Positions 1 through 12,000 of a stretch of DNA of 64,000 nt are shown here, in pieces. A program made the translations under genes and the position numbers. The notes under the pieces were generated by a model that was given only the letters and a program-made list of their open reading frames with translations, was not told the origin of the DNA and searched no databases. The stretch's first letter is position 1, and each line of letters opens with the position of its first letter. The stretch comes from Streblospio benedicti (Eukaryota; Annelida; Polychaeta; Spionida; Spionidae): assembly GCA_019095985.1 (NCBI GenBank), contig CM032662.1:15560825-15624824 (forward strand), written 5' to 3'.

Positions 1-978
1 TAATAATGGGCGATAATCGGGATGTGAAAAATTAGTACACTAATTGTACATATATAACATTGATTACACCACACAAATAATAACAATGAGTAATTAAAGG
101 GTAACCGTAAGATAATTATACAGCAAGAACGATAGACTGATGTCAAACATAATATCCAATCGCAAATATATATTGGAATTGCAAAATACCGGCAACAAAT
201 ATTTCACATTCAGAAGCTAAATTTGGTGTTAAAATGGTGTTAAAAGTGGTATGATCGCTTGAAGGCAATCAATTGAAATAATTAATTCATTATTCCACAA
301 TGCTTTAATACTTACGACATGATTGTGGGTTAGATTACAATGGATTATCACTTAAGAAAATCCACACAAATATTTTAGCGCAAGACAGACGCACCGGATG
401 TAAAGTTTACTTCCGGGTACCTGCTGTAGGGAAAACCAACACATGTCAAATGTTCTGACTCTTGTCAAACATGTACATTTCTCTAAAATCAGGATCATGC
501 AGGTTTAAAAGTGTAGATTTCTCAAACCAATGAATAATGATGACTTGAATCATGAAAGCTAAAGCAGTGTCATTAGATTGTTCTATTTATAATACCTGGA
601 ATAGTGGAGATGTAGATTGTTCGATCTATCCGATGGTGTTCCCTAAAATATTGATATCAGGAACTGAGTGGAAATGAAACAGTTGCAAGCATCGTATATT
701 TATCTTTGACCAGCAAAAGTCACAGACTATATTTAATTGTTTCTCAAACAGGTAAGACCAAATGTTCATGTTGTAATATAGAGCAGTTAGGAGCCGGTAA
801 AATAAAGTGACATTACTTTATGAGCAACATATTAATGAATATATAGATCAAGACTGGAATATCAAGCAAAGCCCCGGTTCAAGCCCTGCAGGGTCTTGAA
901 CATTTGCCCTACATACATATACATGCAAGATGTCTAACCAATCGCAAGCCAGCAGCTAACGAAATGTATTCGACTTTA
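1..978. other. Upstream non-coding DNA
   Basis: AT-rich sequence with no exon that I can support. A short inverted repeat around 867-896 (arms GTTCAAGCCCTG and CAGGGTCTTGAAC) is the only structure I see. It may be far-upstream sequence of the TECPR2-like gene or plain intergenic DNA. Confidence 0.5.
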
Positions 979-2155
979 GGGAACGATCATAAATAATGAT
1001 ACCAGGTCCAGGGGGTGAGGGGTGGGAAGGGGGTCGACCAACTTTTCTGATTCCTTTTTTTTTTGGGGGGGCTGAACTTTTTTTCACAATACGGTATTTT
1101 TTTTTAGCAATTGTTCAAAAAATGCAATGACTATGTATAGAGGACTTTTACTTCCCAGTGGGCAATTGATGGTGGAATCCACGTAGAAACGAAGCATCCT
1201 TAAATTATCCACGTGGATATATGGTGGGAGAAAAGGTGGAGCCTGCAACATTTTTACACCTGATTTGGTGGCGGAAATATGGGGGTATTTTACTAGTCCT
1301 TTCTACGTGGATAGGATGGTGGAAATATGGAGGTATTTCTGAGTGGATTATCCACTTCATTTCCACCATCGGTTCGAAATGGTCAGAGATGTCATTTTCC
1401 AAGATGTTTTACTGCCACTTCCCGCCATCCTACTATAATACCATCATATAGCATCAGGCAATCAAAAACAACATGAATCAAACAAAAATATATATTATAA
1501 TGCTCACATTCAATGATATCCAATGCAATAATAGTAGTAACCGGCTTTCCGTCCAGAAACGTCCACTAAACTGTTATGACTTGCCACATTTCAGCAGAAA
1601 ATATTACGTGGTGCAGACGTAACTGTGCTTTTAGTACTATTTGGTAGATCCTTATAAAATCGGTTCATGTGGTATCCGCTGTGTGAATTTGTGTTGGTTG
1701 GATTAATATATCCACAAAAATCAATTAATAAAATTATTTTACTTTGGCCAGTTTAGTACCTACGCCATCTTAACATTTGAGCGGGCTTCGCTCTCATTGG
1801 TTCAAATTACTTCAGCCAATCAGCGCTCTGCCGCGGTAAATAGAGACAAGTGCACGTGCATCGGGTGGATTTGAAGGGGAGAAAAGATCTATGAAATCAA
1901 CGTAGATATTGATTCATTTTTACACGTGGAATTTAGGGGGAGTAAAAATGGTGTCTATCCACGTGGATATAACGTTTGTGTTACACTACACTTGAAATCA
2001 ACCTAATTTCCACCATAATGCGTGTTAAAAAAATTTATTTGCCCGCTGGGTTTAGGGTCGGTTAAGTTTTTCTTCAAACCCCCAAAAAATGGATGACCCC
2101 CCCCCCCCCACCCCCCCCCTCCACCCCCGGTATCGTTATATTTATGATCGTTCCC
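979..2155. mobile_element. Inverted-repeat DNA element (outer element of a nest)
   Basis: The left end begins GGGAACGATCATAAATA and then runs into ATGATACC and a G-rich tract. The reverse complement of the right end begins GGGAACGATCATAAATA and then runs into ACGATACC and a G-rich tract. Similarity continues inward for about 100 bp on both sides (G-rich tract, then T-rich tract), up to the ends of a second element inserted inside. No transposase frame is present, so it is non-autonomous or decayed. No target duplication was recognisable and I do not assign a superfamily. Confidence 0.7.
1154..2050. mobile_element. Inner inverted-repeat element inserted in 979-2155
   Basis: It starts CCCAGTGGGCAA and ends with the reverse complement of CCCAGCGGGCAAA, and it separates the two arms of the outer element. 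The interior repeats the motifs CCACGTGGATA and GGTGGAAATATGG in both orientations, so a transcript could fold into several hairpins. No coding capacity is visible. The two short frames inside it (1205-1402 minus, 1221-1451 plus) are mirror images of this repetitive interior. Confidence 0.65.
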
Positions 2156-3026
2156 ATGAGGTTCAAAAGCATTGTTAAAAGGCGTGACCCATGCATAGCC
2201 TAGGCAAGGCATTCCTCTGCATGCTAAAGAACTCACCTAGTTTGAAAACAGTAGCTAGTGTGATCCCTCCACAGCTGAGTCTCAGTTGGCCACCTTGCCT
2301 GCCTCTGCAGCAGGAGATCAAGGTACATGTACGAACACCACGTGGTCTCCCCTTTACGTGTTGCTGCTGCGCTCGAGCTAGCTCTTACCCCTCGAGTCTA
2401 AATATATTTAGCCAACAGGCATCTTTAAACGTAAACTTCCTTTGATCCAGCCTAGAACTAGACTAGAGCAGTTCACACAGGACCCGTAGGTCATACACAT
2501 CCCACGTTTTTTTTTAAATATATAGCATCCAAACAAGTACCAAAGAATATTACAACCTTGAACATAATAGCATTCAATCCCTTGACCTGTACTGATTTAA
2601 CATGTAGGTACTAGCTAGGATTATTAATTGAATTAATCAATTAATAATCCTAGGTACAACAGAGAAGTGTGGAACTTGTCAGATGAGTTTAATCAACACA
2701 CCAACTGGCCTGACAAAAAGTAAAGCATACAAGATGCGATGGAAGATCAAAATCTCACAAATGAAATGATTCTGATTGGTTAATGCTCACAGTGATTTGA
2801 GCTGTAAAACTATATAACATGTTTTTATAAACACTATACTCCTTTGTTAGCTGAAATTGAAAAGGAAATAAATCCATGTCTAGCATAGGTCTGATGTACT
2901 TGGTAAAGCTTCTAGAGGACTGGTCATAGGGTCTGTGGAAAGTATGAAATGCGATACTTTTTAAAGCAATTGTTTTTGAAAATGTATGCTATTTATGTAT
3001 GTAATAATTCACAAATCCATACAGTC
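2156..3026. other. Probable 5' flank of the TECPR2-like gene
   Basis: It carries no supported coding exon. It holds the palindrome at 2615-2653 and ends with an acceptor-like CAG two bases before the TECPR2 ATG, so the coding exon may be preceded by a spliced 5' UTR exon somewhere in this stretch or further left. No clear TATA element was seen. Confidence 0.4.
2615..2653. repeat. Perfect 17-bp-arm inverted repeat
   Basis: The arms CTAGGATTATTAATTGA and TCAATTAATAATCCTAG are exact reverse complements around a 5-base loop (ATTAA). Although AT-rich, a 17-bp perfect arm is longer than chance expectation at one position. It lies about 370 bp upstream of the TECPR2 start codon. It could be a cruciform-forming site or the remnant of a fold-back element. 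Confidence 0.75.
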
Positions 3027-6000
3027 ATGGACCTTCCACTCATCGAGTTTGAGCCTCTGTCATCGGTGATCAAAGCACTTCCCCGCAAGATCCAACGAGG
3101 GCTATTTACAAATTGGGTCGATTGGACAAGTTTGGATGTCACAAAGGAATATATAGCTGTTGGCACAGATGTTGGAATAGTGTGCTTATTGGATCGTTCC
3201 AATAACAGAGTGCAACGTCTACGATGTAAGGTAAAATAATTGACTTGAAATGTTACAAAGCAAATGGTTGAAACTGAACTATGATTGCTAAGCCATTGGA
3301 AATTTGAAGGAGAGTTTATGATATACTAGTTAAATTGCAATTTTTTAACATGTAAATTGTTGTCTTGAAGGATTAATAAGAAACAATGTTGTTAGACGAA
3401 CATGCAAAAATATAGTCACATAACGGGAGTGTGAGATTATTCCAGACTCAGTTTTAAGCAATGATTTTTATTACAAAATAATCTCTATGGCATGCACATA
3501 TAGGCAGGTAGTAAGCAACTTCTGTTATCAAAACTATTTAAATGGTAATTAACTACACTGTCATGAAAAAGCCCATTGATCAGCTAAATTGCCCGATTTC
3601 AATATAAATTCCATGGGCTGTTCAAGAGTTGTATGTCAGGAATCCTACGCTTACCCCAAAACTAATTCGCGCATGAAAGATATCTGGATGATGCATGTCA
3701 AGTTTTGACACAATATGCACCCAAAAAATCCTAAGCTGATCTCTGTGCACAAAATATAAAATATCTATAATGATCTCCCTGGCCTTATGTGGTACATATA
3801 CCAAGATCCATGTACATGTATGTTCAGGGTATCCATAATGTTATATTGATTGATTAATGTTTGATTGTGATAGCATGATTATATACAATGACATTCCTGT
3901 AGGGAAAGAAAGATGAAGCTATATGTGCAGTTAAGATGTGCTATAGTGTTGATTATGTGGTCGCAGCAGGAACCATCCTCGGGAATGTCTACGTTTTCCT
4001 CTTACCTTCAACTTCACCTGGAAGACCCAAAGAGGTATGTTGAATTGAATTAATTGGTTTGTCTAATGTAATACAAATAAATTGAAGACAAATGGAGTTA
4101 AATATGTACCTAACAGACGTCTCATTACCATATTTCTACAGTCTTCTAGATATTTAATCTAATCCTAAGATGTCTATGACTACTGTTTTGTGTCAGATTC
4201 AGTGCTGGATATTAGGTAGAAGTCAGTTCTACTTGAAGTTTTCCCTTCCTTAAGTAAGCATGATAAAGTTTCGTGTAGATTACTCATACTACGAATTTCT
4301 AACAATTTGTTATTTTAGATGCACATGTTTACTGTTCTCAATATGCATCCGTCACCTATCAGAGTATTCACTTGGAGTCCTAACGCAATGAAACTGTTTA
4401 GTGGAGATGAAGATGGACAAGTTGTATGCACAGAGTTTGATTATGAAGAGGTTATTATCAAATGTTTTCATTCTAATAAAGAATAAATTTATGATTAAAT
4501 TGATATATGTATTATTGCTGCTTCATGTAGTAATTTGTGACTCATAACCCTTAACTTTTTAATATTTTAGAATAAAAGTGCATCGTATGTGTCCTGTAAA
4601 GAGCCACATGCGATTGTAGACCTGGATTATTCATATCGAGCTCTATTAGTTTCCACAAGATTCAGAACTATAGTATGCTACACTGATGACAACAATCGAA
4701 TTGAACAAGTTGGTAGTAAAGACAGGAAAATGTAATGCATTTTATACTAATAAGAACAAAATTCTTAATTTGATTTAATTTCATATAGATAAATATTCAA
4801 ACATCTATATTGATTTGTTCATGCAACAGTTTAGGTGATTTTGGTGCAGTCTTTGTTCCTGGACTTCAAAAAGATACCATCATGTTTGTGACTCGTCCTG
4901 GTCTGAGATTGTGGCGTGCATCCATAGATGGTACCGTGCAAAATACGATGTTATTTAAAGATCTCATCACTGGAATGGCTTCAAACATTGATGTGTTGGA
5001 AGAAACAGTGAGGGGTTTGATACCTGGAAAAGTTGAAGGTACTTGGTGGTATCTACTTGCGGTTGATCATGTATGAAACACGTGAATGGATAATGTCACT
5101 GAATATCTTTTTAGCATCCCTCATTTTGATACAATAGTCATTGTGAAATACAGATATAGTTTCGATATTTGCAATAAAATCTACACCTATCAAATTTTGA
5201 TTCCAGATCGTCAGTTTGGACCATTATTGATATATCAGGAAACCCAGCTTGTAACGTGGCACGGACAGTCTTTATATGTGATTGACCCAGGTTTGGGTGT
5301 ACTAGTCGGATATCACACTTGTCTTGGTAATATACTATCTGTTGCTGTGTGTGAAGATGAAATATTCGTTCTTCGGCAGTACAAGCACAATGTTGGAAGG
5401 CCACTGCTAAGAATTGCCCAGAAACCAGATCTGAGGCTTACTCCAGGTAACGGTGATAGGACTAAGTTTTGTATTTTGGTTCAAGGCTCTGTAATGTGTG
5501 CGTGCTAGCGTGCATGGGTGTGTGCGTGCGTGCGTACATGCATGCATGCGTTCGTGTATCTTTGATGTTATGTATGTAGATGTAATAACTTCAAATTAAT
5601 GAAAGAATGTTTCTTTTGGCCTTTATTTATCATAGATCTATTTTAAGCCAATGACACAACCAGCAGTACTACTTATGTAGTACTGCTACTCTTCTACCAA
5701 TAACACACTGAGACCATGGGAATCAGTGCTATACCAGTACAGTGAAAGTGTGGTGAAAGTGAGTTTTTTGAGACAGAAAGGAGGCTAGAGAAAGTTTGAG
5801 TTGTCGAACTTTCACTATGGCATATTCACCAGTGGGTTGGCCATATGTAGGGTATACACTGTACAGAGCCAGTGTGTTAGGCAGTATGTTTTGACCTGCT
5901 GTATATACCGCACATACGTAAAAAAGACATATGGCCAAAATGCCCGCACTGCCAGTTGTGCCCTTAGCTTAAACAACAATAGTGAACAATGGCAATTGCA

Positions 6001-9000
6001 TGGGTGTTGATTTAACTTGTACATGTATATTGATTAGATACTTAAGAAATTCTATTGTTTTCCAGAATTGTCACCATCCACACCGCCATTGTTGCCGTCC
6101 CTTCAGCCACCTACCTCCACAGCCGCACTCAACCCGTCACAGATTCTCGCAGATACAGCGGCAACAATGTCTAGCTCCATTATGGAAGCTTTCAACAAGG
6201 TCGGCGAAAAGATTCAAGCTGTTCAGGTATTTGTGATGAATTTTCACGTTTGTTTTTCGTTGATTCTCAAATACTACTAATTTGATAAGTACCTGGTAAT
6301 CATTTTCTTTCCACAGTTGCAGAGTAGAGATGCCAAGTTAGTACATGTATGTATTTCACTATCTCTGAATTAAGTTTTTTTTGTCGATTGTGGTTTTTGT
6401 GACAGGTAGTAAGCACGCAAGCATGGTGTATGGAATATGCACCCCCAAAGTTGGATGGGTTACATTTGTGTAAATTGAAAGCTAAACCCAAATAGATAAC
6501 AACTTGCACATTAATCTAACCCAATTTACTTTGGACATTCTGTGGTTAAAGGACACTAAAATATTATTCTAAACTAACCTAAACATAATTTTGTAATTAA
6601 GAACTAATGTCCAACTACACAATCTAACATCTTTTTCACTTAAATATGAACAAATATATAAGAATNNNNNNNNNNNNNNNNNNNNNNNNNNNNNNNNNNN
6701 NNNNNNNNNNNNNNNNNNNNNNNNNNNNNNNNNNNNNNNNNNNNNNNNNNNNNNNNNNNNNNNNNAGAAAAAATGGAGAAATACTCCTGAAATGTGTCAC
6801 TTTCTACTCTAGTGAAATAAAAAAAATGTTAACCTTATTTACATATCTAATATTGTATGTAATTGTACATTAATTTTAACAGCAAGACCTGCTACACCAC
6901 CTGAACAAATCGAATCAACAGATGTTATTGAACCTATAAGTATTGAAAAGGATCGTCAAAGACTTGAAGAGCTAGAAAAGGAGTTGACTAAATTGCCTGG
7001 AGATGAAGATGAAAATGCTCACATTGCTCAACCAGCCCAAGCAATCGCATCAGAAAATCCTATGGGTGCAAGTCACGTCAAACGACCAGTAACAATTGAC
7101 ATTAAACAAGATGTTTCCGATGAACAAAAAGCTGACAATGAAGCTTGTGCTGAAAATAGATTGGAGGTTGTAAGGGAAGAACAAAGTGTTTATGATATCA
7201 ATTCATCTATGACGAAAGATAATGCATCAAAATCTTCAGCTCCAGCAAAAAAACGACAAGCAACTCGAGCTCCATCATCCGATGATTTTTACTCTAAATA
7301 CAAAACTAGTCCGGCAGTTACTTCTCCGTATGATGATATGTCAATAGAAGATGCCCTAGAAAAAGAACCAGTGAAAAAGCTAGAGGAGGACTTTGCCAGT
7401 GATCTCAATATCAACAAAGACCGAAAGAGTCGAGAGGAAGAAGCAGCAGAGTTCTTGGCCATGGGTGAGTAAATCATTGGAAACGCTAGCGTTATCTCAA
7501 ATTTTGAGAACTTTATGTGGTAATTATGATTCCAATAGATGTAGTCTGGCTTATTGGTGTAAATTTCTAAATGAGAATTTTTTACTTTGGTTATATAATG
7601 AGTGTTATTGTACAGGTGATACATGGACAGAGGTTGTGCTGCCGGGTCAAGTGCGCTCGCTTGCTGTCAACAGTCGCCACGCGTGGATTGTAGACAAAAA
7701 CAAAAAGTTATATTACTCCCATCTATCAGGTAATTTCTAAATTTTTATTACAAATAGTTCAGACACTTGACCATATCCATCTTTGTCAATGGCCTTTATT
7801 TGAACATGGGCATTGCAGTGAATGTTTGTTAATGCTACTACTCTAGCAAGATCAAGATGAACTCTTTACAATGATAGCCTGATGTTTAAATGTTAAATTG
7901 GTATTCTCATTGCTTGCTTCAGTATAAATTATTAGAGAAAACATTTCTGACTGTTCTGTCATACGTGTTATCCTTGATCAATCAGTCTCATTCGGTGCCT
8001 GCAGTATGCCCGTGGTATAACTTGTTTGAGGCTACAGAAAGTGCTGAATCAATATTAACACTGCTTTGGGTCTTTGGCAAGGATTACCTCAAATGATAGT
8101 AATTATGGTTTTCAGGGCCTGGCCTGAAGTGGCACGGCATCAAGGATCCCACGGAGCAGCTCGCTGTGTCTCCCTCTGGTCACCTCGTCTGGCGCGTCTA
8201 CAACAGCTCACTGTATGTGGCCACAAAAATCACCACTCGCCAACCGGCCGGTTCCAAGTGGGTGGAGGCAGCACGAGAAGTGGCGTACGCGTCGGTCGAC
8301 GATCATGTTGGATGGTTAGTTCAGCTTTTTTCTCTCTCGCTGTCTATATATCTATCTATGGTTTTGAACCCTGTCGGTCCCTTTTGAGATGTTTGATTGT
8401 CTGATGGGTTAATATATAGTTTCTGTTTTCTTCACTGAGCATATAGAATGTGAATGTAGGGGACTAAAATTAGACACATTGCTATTAATCATACATTAGT
8501 ATTAAAAAGAATTAAACACTAAAATCTCAAAGTGGTCTTTCTTGCCCATTACCAATGAAAAGAGTTCACTCATTTCTGGTTCACGTTTTTAAGGTATTGT
8601 AAAATGGCTCCAAATCTATCTGTCTATATGATATCACTGCCACTGCCACTCTGGGACTCCCATGTCCATTAATGATATATGCATGTATAAGGATAAAATC
8701 TGGTTTTAATCAAGAAAGCATATTTCAATTTTGTAGGTATTGTAAAATAAATGGTGAAGTTGTCATGCAAAAAGGACTTAGCAGAGAGAGACCCTGCTAT
8801 CGCTCAGAGAAAGTGCCTTCGGATGAGAAGGTTGTGCAAGTGTGCTGTTTCAAAGGCGTTGTTTGGGCGCTCACCAAAGACCGCATTATTCTAGTCAGAG
8901 CAGGTGTCACAGCAAAGAAGCCAGAAGGCACCTCATGGGGAAATCTCCTAGGGTATGAAACATTTTTTTGTAATGAATCATATATTTGTCCTTTTTTATA

Positions 9001-12000
9001 TGGTTATTGAATGCTTACAGGGCTGTAGCAGCACAGAGGCAAGTGAGGCACATATCTCACTGTTTTTCGGAAACACCCATTTGCCTCATGCCAACATGAT
9101 TTTTCTCTTGTTACAACCCTGACTTGAACATGCATGTAGATGATGTGTCATTCATATAACTGAACATTCATAACTTAAATTTGAAGGTCAGGAGCCTGTC
9201 TTCTGGTGTCAAACTTTGATCTCGGTGAAGATGGAACAGCCTGGATCATAGATCTTGTTGGAAGGGTTTGGTTCACGACAGGGATTACTCCCTCTAAACC
9301 AAAAGGAGATGGTGAATGGTGGCAAGTATGTGAATTTGTGGCTACCGTTTTGTATGTTTGTATCACTTTGCCTAAAATTTCGTAAATCATATCTAACAAG
9401 TTTAAATCAGTTATAAAGGATGTAACAAGCTGCACTTTAATTCTGCTGGTCATTTCGGATTTCCTGATGTATTCTCTTCTAGCCTGGAAGAATGAACTTC
9501 TCGTATCTCTATATGAGTACCAAAGTTCATTTTATTATAAATGTAAAATACAAACATAAAACAAACACATATTTTTAGAGTAGTTGAAATATACATCTTA
9601 ATTTTTAGGCTTCAATGAGTGAATACCTGATGAAAGATTCCACTGCTTTGGACACATTGAAACAAGTATTAAAAACGCCTCAAACTCTTGCCAAAATGGT
9701 TCAGCAGTGTGAAACGGGAGGTCTGGTGACGGCAAGGTGCAATGGTGTTTGGATCTGCCCTCAATACAAAAACATTGTACATGTTTGCAAGGGTGGTCTG
9801 ACAGGTATGTAGTTATTCAAGACACTGAAATCTTTGTTCATGTTATCTACTTTCCTACCAAGCAGTCCATTTCTATTTACACTTTCATTCCATTTATGAT
9901 GATTATATATTGCTACTAATGTTCAGTTATAAGTAGAGTTTATATTATAACAGGTCATCAATGGGAAGTTATAACGCTGGAGGGAATTGTTTCTTCAGTT
10001 AAATGGAATAAAGTTATGGCAGGGGCTGCCGATTCTGAAGAAGGTATGTGTCTACTATGTGACAATAACCAAGTGCAATAGCTAGCTCTTGTGGTTTAAT
10101 AAACTCCAAGGATATTGGTTGGCAAACAAATTCATTGTTTTGAAGGGGGAACACTAAATAATCATCCAACCCACCTGTCTCCAACCAGGACTTCAATCAA
10201 CAACTTTCTTTTCACAAGTTCAACTTCCTATCCACGCAGTCATGGAAGCCATGAAAGTAGTTCAACCTTTAAAGCTGCTTATTTGTGTTGTTGCCATTTT
10301 AATTAACTTGTTTGGGACGTAGTCATGCAGAATAATAGAGCATGTCTTATATTGTCTAGGTATGGATCAAACAGAATCAAATGACAGGAAAGCTTGGAGG
10401 GGATGGTTGTGAATTAAACTGAGCAGCCATACCACACCCTTGAATTTAGGAATTAGGGGCTGTCCAAATAAATATGCGATTTGATTGATTGATTGATTGA
10501 TGTTCTAGGTTTCATTTGGAGTGAGCAGCCAAATGGTGGTTTGTTTTGCTTCACTTGCTCATCTTCACGGCTTATGGAAATCTCACCCCCGGACCCGGGA
10601 CAGCCGAAGCCACTACAGTGCCTTTCAGGTAAATCTCATCATAATGTTTCTTATTCAAAATTTAATTCACAAATTCATTTACAGATATTTTCTCATACTT
10701 CCTGTCAATATGGCGGCATCTGCTAATAAATAATCGGATTTGTAATAAACTCCAATATTTATGAGAGGCAAAAAAATGATTAAAAGGGGAATCATGCAGA
10801 CACCCAATATGAAACGAAAATCCTTCAAAATGTTGGCGTGAATTTGAACTTTTAGCAATATTCTTTTTATTACGGGAACCTCCGTAAAATGCGTAATATA
10901 TTGGGAACAATCAAAATAAACGTAACTTCAGGCGAGTGATGAAGAAAGCCGTAATTTGCGGAAGCTACAGAAACTTTTTACATTCGTAATAGTTGCAACA
11001 ATGAGAAGAAATAGGAAAAAAACGTAAGAAATCGGAGTGTAATTCTCGAAATTGTTCTTCTGTATCCTTCTTACAATATCAGTACTGTAATTACTATCAA
11101 ATGGGTTAACGTTTGAGACGTTTTACGACATTCTGTAAGTTTACTCTCTGACGCTCGACGTACCATGACGTATACTTCAACTTTGACAAATAAACAGTCA
11201 AAAACAGTATCAATATTATAACATAACCATAGGCTGTATAAACACCAAAAATGACTTGGTCCGTCTAGAGTTCATTCTTAGGGGGATCTGAAAGTTTGGG
11301 GTCATAACACTCCTTAGTTTTCTTCAAATCCTTGGGCATAGGTTAGCGCAAATCGAAAAACAGATAGTCCCTGTCCCAGCTAAAGCTGGAGCTGGGACTA
11401 CCGGTAAATTAGTTTATGACATGTTCAAGAGCACAAACAAAACACATAAAAGCCACGGGTTGCATGCCCACATATTCATAAAATTGGATCACTACTAGTG
11501 CATTGCCGCATAGAATTTTGCTTTCGCGCACTAATGTGGTGTTTAACAAGCACAAACGGAACCAAAGAAGAATGTGAAATTGCACCATGTTTTGCTATTT
11601 TAGCAAGTATCAAACTCATGTTACTGATCACAACTGCAAAACTTTTAACTACTATGACCCCGAAGTAGTATTGCAATACTATATTAATTCTGCTTCCAGG
11701 TACTTCTGAAGCTGTTTGGGGCCTCACTCAGTCTGGGAAGTTGTACATCCGTGTAGACATGGGCTCCCACTGCAGACAAGGCTTGAAATGGACCCTTCTA
11801 GATACCGCTCAATTAGGTAACAAGGATTTTATTAATGGCTGATCATCACAAAGTACACCATATATATTTCAGTATTTGATACAAACCCTGTACTATTTCA
11901 AATGTAATGTTCCTATATTTTAGGAGATGTACATTTTACACATATATCTTGTGGAACCCAGAATATTTGGGGAGTAACCAAAGATGGCCAGGTGTTACTG

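Noticed and set aside
1360-1400. GGTTCGAAAT as a tRNA B box
   Set aside because: No A box or cloverleaf nearby; it is part of the repetitive interior of a MITE.
5086-5508. 140-codon continuous frame in TECPR2
   Set aside because: Only 5207-5446 is exonic. The parts before and after are intron read-through, including the microsatellite.
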